Assembly (NCBI GenBank): GCA_022496205.1
Contig: WTXD01000024.1
Location: 124,001 to 188,000 of the forward strand
Length of the DNA: 64,000 bases
Origin: Gloeopeniophorella convolvens
Taxonomy: Eukaryota > Basidiomycota > Agaricomycetes > Russulales
Direction of reading: 5' to 3'
Shown here in pieces: positions 27,863 through 38,639 of this stretch. A program made the position numbers and the translations under genes. A model generated the notes under the pieces. It was not told where the DNA came from. It worked only from the letters and a program-made list of their open reading frames with translations, and did not search any database. Each line of letters begins with the position of its first letter. Position 1 is the first letter of the stretch.

Positions 27863-28483
27863 ATCCGTTGTTCTGCTTTTCGGGGGTTTTTTTTTGTTCG
27901 TGTGCTGGGCCGCCGTCGTGTCGATCTTCCCTTGTCTTTTTTTTTTTTTTTTTTTGAGTTTTTACTTTGCTTTGCTCGCTCGCTCGCTCGTGTCTCATGG
28001 TATTTATGCCTCTCGCGCACGGAGAGCCACCCATCTACTATGATCCCGCCCAATCCAATCCAACTCTACGTATTACGCCCCACCCCTTACTCACTGTACT
28101 CGTACTCCTACACGCGCGTACGCTGTCATGCTGCGCGCTGGCACTACTTACCCTCGCCCTGGCGGAATGATGACCGTCCTCATAGAGATATTAGTTACCT
28201 AGCACGTACTCAATTGATATCAACTCATTTTTTGTGCGCGCGCGTGTGCCCTAGAGTCAGTGTCCTTCTTGCACGTGACGAATAGTTCTCCGGCGCCGCG
28301 ACCGGCGTGTTTCCGCCCGTGCTTGTGCCGCCGCTACCACGTCTACTTGAAGTAGTCAGACCCTACGACCGGTACTTTTTGAGCTTACTGACGGCGGTGC
28401 GTATTCATGGGCTGCAGGCTAACGCCTCGCCGATTGGGCCTCGATGTTCCTCTTTCTGACAAGTCGCGTCAGGAAGTGACTCC
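27863..28483. other. Intergenic region with T tracts at the GC-composition boundary
   Basis: The 3' flank of the PH-domain gene contains T10 and T19 tracts (the second at 27937-27955), then TCGC repeats near 27978-27990. The sequence changes here from very GC-rich to more balanced composition. No gene is supported. Confidence 0.5.
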
Positions 28484-29938
28484 ATGCAACGTATCACGAT
28501 CAACACCCTTCCTGATGATGCGCTCTTGGAAGTTTTCGACTGGTTTCGATTGTGGGAAGAACGCTTGGGAAAGAGGTATCGGTGGACGTGGTACACCCTG
28601 GCACACGTGTGCTATCGGTGGCGCCAGCTCGTTTTCGCGTCGCCGGAGCGTCTGGGCCTGCGATATCGTATCACCTACCGTTCGCCCGTCGCCGACATCC
28701 TTCGCCATCCACACCCGCTTCCCCTCGTGCTGGACTATCAGAGCGGCGTCGGAGTTTACCCGTGGTCTCCAGAGGCTATCGACGGCTTCGCCCTTGCACT
28801 CGAACAACTCGACCGCGTCCAGGAAATCTGTCTCCGCGTCGGATCGAGCGACCAGTTGGATCGTATATTCGAGATGATGGCTGGTCCTGCTCGACAACTG
28901 GAACATCTCTCGATCACGTCGACATGCGCCGCGCGCTGGTTCCCAGTCACGCTCTTCGGCGGCCATGCCCCTGCCCTGCGCACCCTATCATTAGAACATG
29001 TTCTTTTTCCCCTCCATTCGAGCTCTTGGCTCGTTCGTCTCTCCGTGGTGTTCTTTATCGAAGACGTGGACGCACTCGTTCTTGACAAGCTTTTCGAGAG
29101 CGTACACGCAATGGGACAGCTGGAGCACCTGCGTCTCATATTCTTTCCACAGGATACCAGGATACCGAACGAGGATCGTCTCGTACATTTCTCTGGAACG
29201 CGGGCGTCCCTTGCGTCGCTACATGAGATCTATTTCAATGGACCAAGCGTTCTCTTCGAGGCCCTCGCGAGCAGGATTGATGCGCCAAATCTCTCGAAGA
29301 TCGATTTATTGTTTCTCGGGAATGGTGAACATGTTCCCGCCCCGTCTTTATCCCGGTTCATCCGCAGCATATCGATCCTCCCACTTCCCACTAGTTCGCA
29401 ATTGCGTCTTGATAGGAGTCTCGCACACATCGGGACCAATATTCCAGACTCACCGCATGGGCTCAGCATAGGTTACTGGTTAGAATCCAACGACGAGGGA
29501 CATCACGCTGATCCCCTACTGGTGTCCGTCTCAGCGGTTTGCCGCTCGCTAGCACCGGCGCTTTCGCTTGTGACCAGGCTCACTATCGAAAGAAGTGGAA
29601 TGACGTTATGGGTCCCTCAAGGCAGGACGTACCTGGCAGATAACGCAGTGAACTGGCATATCATACTGGCAGCCTTTTCCGGAGTCGTCACGCTGAAGCT
29701 GGACGACGCCTTTATGCTGCCTGTCGTGCAAGCGCTGCGGGAGCCGGCTGGCCACTTACTACTTCCCAAACTCCAAGAGTTTGAGTTGTTCACCCGGGGC
29801 GATAAAGGTCGAAGAGATCCCAGGCGCATCCCTCAAAGTTCCAATCGCTTTTTCCTCCACGAAACCCCCCGACCTCCGCCTGACACGGTACCGCACTGTG
29901 AAGCTCCTCGACTACGTTGGCATGACGGTTGGTGGTGA
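28484..29938 (+). CDS. F-box protein, leucine-rich C-terminal part (484 aa)
   Basis: F-box proteins recruit substrates to SCF ubiquitin ligases through Skp1. Residues about 5-55 give a F-box-like motif (INTLPDDALLEVFDWFRL ... WYTLAHVCYRWRQLV). The rest is a series of loosely repeated leucine-rich segments (LEHLSI, LRTLSLEHV, LEHLRLIFF, LSKIDLLFLG), as in agaricomycete F-box expansions. It reads as one uninterrupted frame. The last 45 residues are unusual (RRDPRRIPQSS...). Shifting the frame by one base near 29807 gives a more natural sequence ending at about 29969, so the true C terminus may be frameshifted. Substrate unknown. Confidence 0.75.
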   Translation: MQRITINTLPDDALLEVFDWFRLWEERLGKRYRWTWYTLAHVCYRWRQLVFASPERLGLRYRITYRSPVADILRHPHPLPLVLDYQSGVGVYPWSPEAIDGFALALEQLDRVQEICLRVGSSDQLDRIFEMMAGPARQLEHLSITSTCAARWFPVTLFGGHAPALRTLSLEHVLFPLHSSSWLVRLSVVFFIEDVDALVLDKLFESVHAMGQLEHLRLIFFPQDTRIPNEDRLVHFSGTRASLASLHEIYFNGPSVLFEALASRIDAPNLSKIDLLFLGNGEHVPAPSLSRFIRSISILPLPTSSQLRLDRSLAHIGTNIPDSPHGLSIGYWLESNDEGHHADPLLVSVSAVCRSLAPALSLVTRLTIERSGMTLWVPQGRTYLADNAVNWHIILAAFSGVVTLKLDDAFMLPVVQALREPAGHLLLPKLQEFELFTRGDKGRRDPRRIPQSSNRFFLHETPRPPPDTVPHCEAPRLRWHDGWW

Positions 29939-30552
29939 TCCATATTATGTCACATCCCTGCACTTCTGACATTAGATTCTCCAGTAGCGCCTGCCTGCCC
30001 ACCACTTCGATACTTGTCGCCATCGCTGACCCCGATACTGACGTTATTGGATCCCGATGACCTTACGCCTCGATGATTGAGCGCTGGAGCCATCGCCTGG
30101 TGGACCGCCCTTGCTTTCTCGTCTCATTTGTAACTTCTACACCAAGCCAGACCAAACCTCACTTCGCGTTTGGCGATTCATGGCAAAGTCATGGCCCGTC
30201 AAGGACAATCATCTCAGCCAAGTTCAGAACGCCTCAGGGTCTCCTTGATCTCGATGGTTCGGCCCCAAAGCGCATATTCCTGATCGTGACTCAGCTGCGC
30301 CTGCCGTGATTCCCATATACGCGCCCGTTGAGGGCTGTGCACGAAATTGAACCGAACCCAGGACCCTGAGACTTGTTTTCCCCTTCCGCTCCCAAGCTAA
30401 TTTTCTCATACTATTTAAGTGGGGTGCGTTGATGATGCCGAAATCACCACATTTTCTGAGAACCCCTACCCACTCCCCTACTGCTTGGTGATCAACATCT
30501 GATCATTGCTCACAATCGTCGCCAACCTGGTGATGCGGTCATTCCTTCCGGC
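29939..30552. other. Intergenic region between F-box genes
   Basis: No gene is supported. The alternative frame of the upstream F-box gene would reach 29969. A TATA-like TATTTAAG at 30413-30420 lies about 133 nt before the next F-box start and is the best promoter candidate. Confidence 0.45.
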
Positions 30553-32081
30553 ATGTCAATGAGGAATTCAAATGAGGACACGGGTGAAGGTACGCAAGCG
30601 TTTTTGTTTCCGAATTCGGCTAATCTGGAACTACAGGCCCACACGCTAACGCACCAATACTGAAGCTCCCCGAAGATGCACTTCTTGCCATTTTCGAGAC
30701 TTGGCAAGCGCTAGACGACGATTTGCTCCATCCCACCCAACCCTCATTGTCCGAATGGTACAGTCTCACGCACGTCTGTCGAAGCTGGCGGCACGTCATC
30801 CATGAACATGCACGCCATCTGGGCCTACGACTCTCGTTCACGTACGGAATGCCTGTGAAAGAGATGTTGGGCAGCTTGCCTCCCTGGCCAATCGCACTCA
30901 ACTACGACTGGAGCCTTCGGTCCAGCCTTCGTGCGGCAGACGAAGAAGGAATCTTGCACGCACTGCAGCATCCCTCTCGTCTGCAAGAGATCTCTCTTCA
31001 TTCCAACCCAGACGATTCTTTACTAGAACAATTCATTATGGGAATGACGGAGCCACTTCCAGGCCTTGAGTTCCTTCGTCTTCATTCCGGGGAGAATCGG
31101 ACCACGCTTCCCGCCACCTTCGCCGGCCACTCCACTCCGGATCTGCAAACTCTTTTGCTCGACGGTTTCACATTTCATTCTATTCCTCCGTTCCTCGTCT
31201 CTGCCACGGGCTTGAAGCACATTGACCTCCGAAACATGCACGGCGATACGTTCGCTCCAACTCAGGACCTTGTCGCCTGTCTATCCTCTTTAACGCGACT
31301 CGAGAAGTTCACCGTCGAGTTTGAGTCCGCTCCGGGTCGCCCTACGGACGCATGGCAGGCTTTGTTCGATCCGAGCACGCTTGCGGTACTTCCCAATCTT
31401 ATCGAGCTGACGTACAAGGGTCCAAGCGCTTATCTTGAAGCCCTATTGGCTGCCATCACCACTCCACTCCTCGAAACACTGCGCATCACATTCTTCCACC
31501 AACTTACGTACACCACGCCGCGCCTCTCGCACTTTGTTCGCAGTTTGGGAGAGGCAGAGTACGCATGGCTCATATTCGCAGTCAATCACGCGTCCATAAA
31601 CTTCAGGATCAACGAGCAAGCCGGACGGATGGGGCACTGTTTTATCAGCCTCCCTTGCAAGTCAATTGACTGGCAGATCTCATCCGTCGCACAAGTTACC
31701 GGATCGCTTGAACAGTTTACCGCCCGCTTAGAGCGTCTCAATATCGACTTTCCTGGGTTTAACCAGCCGACGGGATCCAAGGACGTCGCATTGGCGGCTT
31801 GGTATGGTATCTTCCGAGGTTTCGCCAGTGTGAGGACGTTGAGAATGTGTGTGTGGTCCGGGAGGGATCACCCGCTCCACACCCAAGTGTGCTGGGCCTT
31901 GATTCAGGAGGACCTTGAAAGCGGTGGAGAGTCCTCCCAGGCGAGCTTGCTGCCCGCGCTGAGCACGCTAGAGCTGTCCACTTACCCAGGGGAAGAGGCA
32001 AAGAAAGTGATTGGGACGATGAAGCTATTGATCGCAGCACGGGAGCGCGCCGGGAAGTCTGTGGTGTTACGCGCGATGTAA
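30553..32081 (+). CDS. F-box protein (493 aa), two exons
   Basis: Likely substrate adaptor of an SCF ubiquitin ligase. Exon 1 (30553-30589) encodes MSMRNSNEDTGE. A 47-nt intron (30590-30636, GTACGC...CTACAG) joins it to exon 2 (30637-32081), where LKLPEDALLAIFETW and YSLTHVCRSWRHVI form the F-box. Leucine-rich segments follow (LEFLRLHSG, LQTLLLDGF, LPNLIELTYKGPSAYLEALL, LERLNIDFP, LRMCVW). The start was chosen because the splice restores the residues just before the F-box. It resembles its neighbour at 28484 in layout (GPSAYLEALL compared with GPSVLFEALA), so the two are tandem paralogues that have diverged. Confidence 0.8.
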
Positions 32082-33043
32082 AGGCATCAATTGAAGTCGG
32101 CGGACTCATTGGAGACGGCCGCGGCATTCCCAGGTATCGCAATACCCGCGTCGCTTGTCTTGGGTGCTCGCTTATCTATAGATTTGTAGATGAGGAAAGG
32201 AGAATCAACACGTAGCACTCATAGGCAGTGGCTCCCAAGCACTGGCACTGGTCGTGACCTGTCGTACTTATCCGACTCTACGTCACATGTAGCATGTAGC
32301 CTCAGGCTGGACTCTGGAGTCGTATTGAACCTGCAAGCGAGTTTTCCCGGCTGATTCCGGTTGGCATAAGCATTTGCAAGTCCGACCCAGCTGGCTTTTT
32401 GTCACCCGCTCTCAACTTGCTTTCAACCAACCCAGTAGTCTTCAAACAAAGCACGCGTACGGACCCTAAGACTTTTTTTCTTCCCTGCTTGACGATGCTA
32501 GCGCGTTCAGTGTCGAAATGGCTGCCCACATCAGCGTCACCCACCAGGCCTCGTGCGTTGGACCACCTTCCACCCTATACGACGGACAGAAAGTCAGGCA
32601 GCGATCCCTCTCCCCTGGAGCATCGTTCGCGGCAACTAGCGCTTCGGTGACCCTATCTCGCCACGTGCTGGGGAGTCAGCGCCTCGTCGTATGCTGTTGC
32701 GCCTTATTCTATGCCAGAGTACACTGCCCTTCGGTCTCTTTTGCCCGGGCCGCCTGGTACGGCGCTTGAGTTATCGATCGCAATACTACTCACGCCACGA
32801 CTACCTCGTGGGACTCGGTGGAACTCATGGATGCCTTTGGAGCCCTTTACCTCAAGGCCACGACATTCCTTCGGCTCTTTGTTGAGCACAGCTACTCCTG
32901 TCTTTTGCGTTGGGTCGTAGAGATCGTCAAGCTTGTGAAGGTGTGTCCCAGCGCTTGCCTCGTACGTTCCACCCTGATCTCAGTCCAAAACGATCAATAG
33001 AGCTCGATCAGGCTGCTCGTCTTGGAAATTAGCCAATCCGGCT
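32082..33043. other. Intergenic region
   Basis: No supportable gene. Short open frames on both strands lack domains. A T/C-rich stretch near 32465-32485 may belong to the promoter of the next F-box gene. Confidence 0.45.
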
Positions 33044-34531
33044 ATGGAATTGCCAAGATACTCATCTCCTGCTTCCCGTCTTCCTGTTGAACTCCTTCGG
33101 GAGATCTTTCTCTACGCGGCACCGTTCCGTCAACGCCCTCCCATCTCTACAACGATCTGCTGCGTCGGCCGCCGCTGGCGTTATGCTGCCTACAGTGTCA
33201 AGGGCCTCTGGACGGACGTTCCAGTAGAAAACGAAATGTGGACCGAGCTTGCGTTGACCTTCTCCTCCCGAGAGCCCATATCCCTCGTCTCCGATTCATT
33301 TCTCAGAGGAGGCGTGATGAACTCGCGTGTTCTCCCAGGACTCCAATCAGCTTTACGCCACTCGCCTCGTATTCGTGAAATTTTACTGAAGAAAGATCAC
33401 TTTACGCAGGAAGACCTGAGCCTTCTCAAGGGTGCACGCCTCCCCTCGCTGGAGCGGCTGCGCCTCCAGTCTTGCAAATACTGGTTCGAATTGCCGAACG
33501 CCTTCTTCGAAGTCGATGAAGCTCCTCAGTTAGCAGAACTTGTCATTCATCGTTTATGGTGCAAGACGCCAACGCCATCCCCACTATTTCGTTCTAGTCT
33601 GCGAAGTTTGGAGCTTCATCACTGTCAAGACGTCTTCCGCCACATCCCCTTGAACCAGCACGTTGTCCTTAATTTGGAATACTTCTGCGTCATAGATTCG
33701 TGCCCCAACACACGCGCAGCCCCATACCCACGTATACATCTTCCAAAGCTGCAGCATCTCTACGTTCAAGATACCGGCGTGAAGGTATCCAAATTCTTGG
33801 AACGTCTCCGATTCTCTGGGGTGGCCTCTGAGATCGTCTTGGATTGTGAAATACACCATCGATTCGAAGAAATCCCCACGTTCCTCAAGTATCTTTCTCG
33901 GCACGTTAGCTCATTGATGTCAACAACGACACCGGCCTTAACGTCGCCATATGCCCTGCGTATATCCGACCCACTTCCTTCAGGTTCGCAGGTGGGAAGT
34001 TCCAGGTTTTCTGCGATGCGGATGGACAACGCCCCTTGGCAGATTTCTACTATCATCGAGCACAACGCTCCACGGGGTCAAATCTCCCAGATCGCCCATA
34101 CTATGCGGACCGTAGAGGTACTGGATGTGGATGCTTTGGCCTTCAAGTCCCACATCTATTGGACTAGCATCTTCCTCCATATGCGCCGCCTGGTCGCGAT
34201 TCACGCGCGGGGCTTGGCAGCATACGGTCTTTTGAATTTCCTCATTCTCCTTTGGCCACTGATCGCTGAGGAGAGGCTCATACCTTGTCTGACAGTAATA
34301 CATTTACATGACGCGAGGTTCTCGTTGGCTTGCGACGGAGGCGAGCAGGACGGACGTATTCCGTTTCCATCTTTCGTATCGGCGTTGGAGGGACTACTGT
34401 CGGCGATGTACGGAATTCCTCGCATTTCGTTCGAGTGTTGCTCTATTCGGAAGGGTATGGTGGAGGAGCTACGCCGCCGACTCGGAGGTGCCGTCGTTGA
34501 GTGGGACGGTAACGCGGAGACAGAGTCGTGA
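33044..34531 (+). CDS. F-box/LRR protein (495 aa), parent of the duplicated tail fragments
   Basis: Single-exon F-box protein. Residues about 10-50 (RLPVELLREIFLYAAPF ... CCVGRRWRYAAYSVKGLW) are the F-box. Leucine-rich repeats follow (LPSLERLRLQSCKYW, LRSLELHHC, LPKLQHLYVQDTG). The last 90 residues (RLIPCLTVIHLHDARFS, GLLSAMYGIPRISFECC, GMVEELRRRLGGAVVEWDG) are the source of several broken copies found downstream at 37710-37990, 44995-45255 and 55565-55640. This is therefore the intact member at the left end of the tandem cassette array. A likely role is SCF substrate recognition; the substrate is unknown. Confidence 0.8.
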   Translation: MELPRYSSPASRLPVELLREIFLYAAPFRQRPPISTTICCVGRRWRYAAYSVKGLWTDVPVENEMWTELALTFSSREPISLVSDSFLRGGVMNSRVLPGLQSALRHSPRIREILLKKDHFTQEDLSLLKGARLPSLERLRLQSCKYWFELPNAFFEVDEAPQLAELVIHRLWCKTPTPSPLFRSSLRSLELHHCQDVFRHIPLNQHVVLNLEYFCVIDSCPNTRAAPYPRIHLPKLQHLYVQDTGVKVSKFLERLRFSGVASEIVLDCEIHHRFEEIPTFLKYLSRHVSSLMSTTTPALTSPYALRISDPLPSGSQVGSSRFSAMRMDNAPWQISTIIEHNAPRGQISQIAHTMRTVEVLDVDALAFKSHIYWTSIFLHMRRLVAIHARGLAAYGLLNFLILLWPLIAEERLIPCLTVIHLHDARFSLACDGGEQDGRIPFPSFVSALEGLLSAMYGIPRISFECCSIRKGMVEELRRRLGGAVVEWDGNAETES

Positions 34532-35414
34532 CCGATCGACCCGTGCCATACTAGACAATGCGTGACTTGCATGATATCATACGGTGCGTGTTTCGTTCCT
34601 GATTTTTGTAGATATGGAACGGAACTCATGCACGTACAGATGTCTAGCCGCGAACCTCACCACATGCAGCGCCCCAGCAAGATACGATATCTTTCCTCAT
34701 ATTGTCAAACGCCGTCTCGCCCACATGTCTCACCATCCTTTATCCTTCTTGCGCGAGTTTCTCAGTGCTCATGTCGTTGACCAGATCTTTCTATCTTCCC
34801 CAGACAGTTGTGCCACACCATTTGCTAGCTTGGGTTATCGGATGTTAATCTTGAAATGAGCATCTCACACCAGTTCCCATACCAGTTCCTTTTGTTTCGC
34901 TATCGTCCTGACTTTATCATGGGTTCACGCTCGACGTGGCGCACAATCTAACAGGCTTGAAGTCCGCGTCTTTGAAGTCCATTCAGACCCGTGGCCGTGT
35001 TCGTTTTGTGGCAACGGGTTTCCACTGGAAACGCGTTGGCACGATCAAAGGACAACTCCTTAGTGAACATGCCGTTGCGTTGGCTAGCAACATCATACAA
35101 GGGCTGAGTCACTGCAGCCGGAGACCATCGCCTCGGGGCTGCGTGTCATATGGTACATGTCAGGGTCCGAGCCATCGGGACATACGGCGACGGAACGCCT
35201 GCCATTCCCGACAGGGTCCTGTCACAGGGAAATACGGCCCCGGCAACGAGACACTCAAAGGGCGGTCTCAGAAACTGCCAACGCTCTGACATGTCAAGCT
35301 TCAAGTATGTCAAGCATCATCCGGGCTTCGAGTCCCGCGCCACCGAATCGCATCTCTATATCACGACCACCCAACTCTGACACCTCTTAAGTTCTCCTGA
35401 TGGTCGCGATTTGA
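34532..35414. repeat. Cassette spacer, unit A
   Basis: This spacer between the F-box stop and the P450 stub is related to the spacers at about 38000-38640, 45260-46150 and 55650-56408. Shared landmarks are the post-stop segment with CATACGG(C/T)GCGTGTTT, CAAACGCCGT, a CTTTTGTTTCGC segment and a block ending GCGACGG/GGCGAACGCCTGCCATT. No gene is supported in it; it probably contains the P450 promoter. Confidence 0.6.
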
Positions 35415-35505
35415 ATGACTTCCCATCTTCATTGCGAGCACTATTGTTGCCGTACTTTTGCACAGCTCTTTTGACCTTGGTCATCAAGAATCGCAGGAAA
35501 CGGAT
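35415..35505 (+). pseudogene. Cytochrome P450 5' stub (first-exon remnant), unit A
   Basis: From ATGACTTCCC to AAGAATCGCAGGAAACGG the sequence aligns by eye with the first 90 nt of exon 1 of the P450 copies at 56408 and 38640 (the N-terminal membrane anchor, ...LLTLVIKNRKR). Small indels already break the frame (stop after about 19 codons). Homology stops abruptly at about 35505, where the left terminus of a dispersed repeat begins. The rest of the P450 is absent. It is a truncated duplicate cut by repeat insertion or recombination. Confidence 0.7.
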
Positions 35506-35739
35506 TATGCAAGTTTCTCGGCGATCGGAAGAAACATCAGTCACCTAAGTGCCGCGACGGTGGGTACGGTCTCATTCAAAACGTATCGACCGGGGTGTGA
35601 GCGTGATGATGATGGGGAGGCGTCGAGTGAGTGACTTATTTGTGAAAAAGTCCTAACACTTTTGTAGAGAAAGCACCTTGCAACGTTGTCGCAACGTAGA
35701 CGCATTTGACTGCACAGGCGGTACTTAATGGGCTCAACT
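35505..35739. repeat. Left-terminal sequence of dispersed repeat (copy L1)
   Basis: Matches by eye the segments at about 40953-41430 and 52560-53030: shared pieces include TTATGCAAGTT(T/C)CTC, GCCGCNACGGTGG, CAAAACG(T/C)ATCGACCG, GATGATGATGGG and TTTGACTGCACA. Here it directly abuts the 3' end of the cysteine-cluster gene. The copy is shorter than the other two, with internal deletions. Confidence 0.6.
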
Positions 35740-37274
35740 TCAAGCCACACCGCCCGCCTCGCCGTCGTTAGCAGAGTCGCTGACAGGGTCATAGTCGGCC
35801 ATGTCGGCCGAAACCTTCTCCTGGCCCTTTCCGGCTGGCTCGCGCCGGCGGTGCAGATCGAGAGCGACAACCTCGTCATCGTACCGGCGTTGGGCTTGAG
35901 TCAACACAAACTGCAGTTCGGCAACGCTGGCCTCCAATACTCGGAGCCCGATCGACCACGTCTTCTGGTCGAGCGGGGTCTCCCCAGGCCTCGTGCTCGC
36001 GCCGATGGCTTTGCGGGCTGGGATGATAGACATCAGCGGATCGGCACCAGGGATGGAGAAGAAGGGGACGTACAACGCTTAGAAGGCCCGATCTCCTGTT
36101 GCTCCGCCGCATCACGATCCTCCTCGGTGAGCGGCGTGCACCGAGACTTCTGCTGGTGGCAACGCTCGCAGACTGACTTGACGCCGGACTTGCGCCGCAA
36201 GCCACCGCGCAAACGACAGGGTGTGATGCGAGCCTTGTAGCATCTCCAGCACTAAAGGAACCAGGATCAGCAGAAACGACGGAGGACAATGTCGAGACTT
36301 ACCCCACGCCAAACATCGACGTCCGCATGTGGCGGCGGCGGCGGGTCTTGCTCGCGCTTACGCTTGCGCTTAGGGCCCATCTTCGACTTGGACGACTGCG
36401 CGGGGTACGGCGAGGGAGGAACGATCACGACAGGCCGTAGCTGAAGACGGCGACCACGCACTTTCTCGGCAGGAGGCGGTGGGGGCAACGCGGTGGCTGG
36501 CGTGAGCGGCGAAAGATCGGACGGCTCTGGCGCGGCTCCGGCGGCGAGGAGAGGGGAGTCTGGAGGAGTAGGAGGGGGTGATACGTCGTCGGTGTCGATG
36601 GGTGCCTGGAGCCGCTCGCGCAGTACGCGCCGGCGCGCTAAGCGAATCTCATACCGCAGGCTGGACAATTCCTTTGAGGCCGTGTCGAACTCAAGTTGGC
36701 GCGCTGCGAGAACGCGAGCGCGCTTCTCTGCTTTTGCAGCCTCAAGGCGGGCGGTACGATCACGTTTCCGGAACTCCGCGTCGCAATCGTAGAGAAGGTC
36801 GGGCATTCCGGTGACCCAGGACCGGGAGGCATGGGGAAGGACCAAGTCCCGCGCTGCACCTAAGGCCTCAAGAACACGGGGATCGGGGTCAAAGAGGTCC
36901 GCCGACTCAGCCTCCCGGCTAATGGCGGCCTGATACGAGGTGACCCGGTCAACCTATGTATAGCGCGGCGGCGCCGAAGTAAAAAGATAACACACTAAGA
37001 AGGGCGCAAAACCCTTGCCCCACTGTAGGAACGCATCAGCGGGGCCCCCAAGCGCAGGGCTCTCCTCCTTGTGACGCAGCAGCTCGATGAGCGCGGCCTC
37101 GTAAGAGTCCGGATACGGCCGTGAGTGGACGGTGCTGCCGGCTGGTGGGGTGCGAGGCCAGAGTAGAGGCGACAGTACTGGAGATGACGGTGTATGAGCG
37201 GGTACGACGTTTGTTGCAAGGACAGGTAGAGGGCGCAGCGTTGTGGATCCGGAAGGCTCATGAAGATTAGACAT
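35740..37274 (-). CDS. Cysteine-cluster (Zn2Cys6-like) coiled protein carried by a dispersed repeat (461 aa)
   Basis: Four exons read on the minus strand: 37274-36996, 36953-36304 (to the GT at 36302), 36251-36074 and 36017-35740. Phases are consistent and the frame is open. Residues about 130-185 are a charged, probably coiled-coil segment (AKAEKRARVLAARQLEFDTA). A proline-rich linker and a basic patch (KMGPKRKRKREQ, near residue 295) follow. Then comes a cysteine cluster with spacing CX2CX7CX15CX2CX6C (C311, C314, C322, C338, C341, C348). This resembles a fungal Zn2Cys6 DNA-binding cluster but with a longer middle loop. The C terminus has a leucine-rich helix (LRVLEASVAELQFVLTQA). I cannot name the family. 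Its flanks occur elsewhere as repeats, so it is probably a multicopy, possibly mobile gene. Not a canonical transposase. Confidence 0.6.
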
Positions 37275-37705
37275 GGTGGGGGGAACAAGAGGATGCTGCG
37301 ACCGGAGATCGCTCGCGTGCGCGCGTCCGGCGACCGAGCCTTGACCGAGCCCTCCCCGCACTCGTTTTCTCTCCCCAGCTCTCCCCTCCTCCGTCGGTGT
37401 CGCGGTTTTCAGGCGTGCGCGGCACCCGAATAGTCGCCGGGCACCCGGTCATGGCAGCGGCCGCTAGCGGCCGGCGAGCTCCGGCGACGACGGACCGGCC
37501 GGTAGTCCTGCACTGAAATTGCCAGCACTGTCATCAAACTCATTAAACTCGTTTCGTTCCGACCTCGATGAAATCCTACCCAGGCCCCAACTGGAACCTT
37601 CAGGCTTCCATGCACTTTTCAGGGACACTGCAGCCCATGGATCGGTGTTTCGTAGCCATTCATGAACTACAATGTCTGCATCTCTTTCCCTGATTTATTC
37701 CATTG
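37275..37705. repeat. Right-terminal sequence of dispersed repeat, 5' leader of the cysteine-cluster gene (copy R1)
   Basis: This segment upstream of the gene start recurs at 44405-44815 and, as a short piece, at 48719-48790. Landmarks are CTCCGTCGGTGT, TTTTCA(G/A)GCGTGCGCGGCACCC, GACGGACCGGCCGGT and TTTCGTTCCGACCTCGATGA. It ends near a CATGAACTACAA...CTCCATTGCC-like block, after which F-box tail sequence resumes. Confidence 0.65.
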
Positions 37706-38060
37706 CCGGCGCCTCTCACGTCGAAGCCGATCGTCGAGGAGTGGCTCGTACCGCGTCGATACACGTTCGTGACACGATTTTCTCGTGGGCTCGCGATGGA
37801 GGCCAGCAGGACGGAGACATTCCGTTTCCATCATTCGCACCGGCGTTGGATGGACTCCAGTCGGTGCACAGACTTCCTCGCATTTCGTTCGAGTGTTGCC
37901 CTGTGTGGAAGGGCATGGTGGAGGAGCCACGCCGCTGGCTTGGAGGTACTGTCATCGGGTGGAACGACAACACGGAGACAGGATTGTGGCCGATTGACCT
38001 GTGCTATGCCAGACGCTACGTGACTCGCATCGTACCATACGGCGTGTGTTTTTTCCCCTG
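37706..38060 (+). pseudogene. F-box gene C-terminal tail fragment, unit B
   Basis: Encodes in one frame DGGQQDGDIPFPSFAPAL, then RLPRISFECCPVWKGMVEE and LGGTVIGWNDNTETG. It corresponds to about the last 85 residues of the F-box protein at 33044-34531. It lacks the F-box and most repeats, and its 5' side is the right terminus of the dispersed repeat, so it cannot be a working F-box gene. It is the left edge of duplicated cassette B, which continues into the P450 at 38640. Confidence 0.7.
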
Positions 38061-38639
38061 ATATTCTGTGATCACAAAATCATGTGCGTACCGACCACTA
38101 TAAGGGAATCCACACTACGACTGCGCCCCAGCAAGCCACGAGAATTTCCTTTGTACGGTCAAACGCCGTTTCGCTCACGTGTCCAACCTTCCTCCTGTGA
38201 AGGGTTGTTTCCAGTGCAGCCCCGTTTTTTTTATAGCTTTGGGCTATCGATCGAATGTTGATCGCTGCGAGGTGCGCATCTTATACTAGTTCCTTTTGTT
38301 TTGCTCTCGTCCTGACATTGTCTCATGGGTCCATGCTCAACACGGGCACTTACGGTGCCGTCTTAGGACTGCGCACCACATGTGACATGTCAAGATCCAC
38401 TGGCATCCCATCGCGGAATACGACGAACGCCTGCCGTTCCTGGTAGCTCTACTTACGGTACAACTCCAACAAGGTGAATAACGCGTTATCTAAAAAGTTG
38501 CCAACATTCTGATACGTCAAGAATGCTAAGTTCTGCATGCTTCGAGTCCCACGGCCCCGCACCGCTCTAGCCATATCATCACGTCCACCCAACTCTGAAC
38601 CATCTTTAAATTGCTCACCCAACGCTCATCATTCGATCG
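38061..38639. promoter_or_regulatory. Cassette spacer and presumed P450 promoter, unit B
   Basis: Related to the spacers of units A, C and D. It contains CCGTTTCGCTCAC, CTTTTGTTTTGCTCTCGTCCTGAC and the GACATGTCAAGATCCACTGG block present before every P450 copy. No gene was seen. Confidence 0.5.

Noticed and set aside
24988..28053. A 1021-codon minus-strand open frame opposite the PH-domain gene
   Set aside because: It is the antisense shadow of a GC-extreme gene: composition is low complexity and no domain or promoter is seen, while the plus strand has a PH domain and coherent introns.
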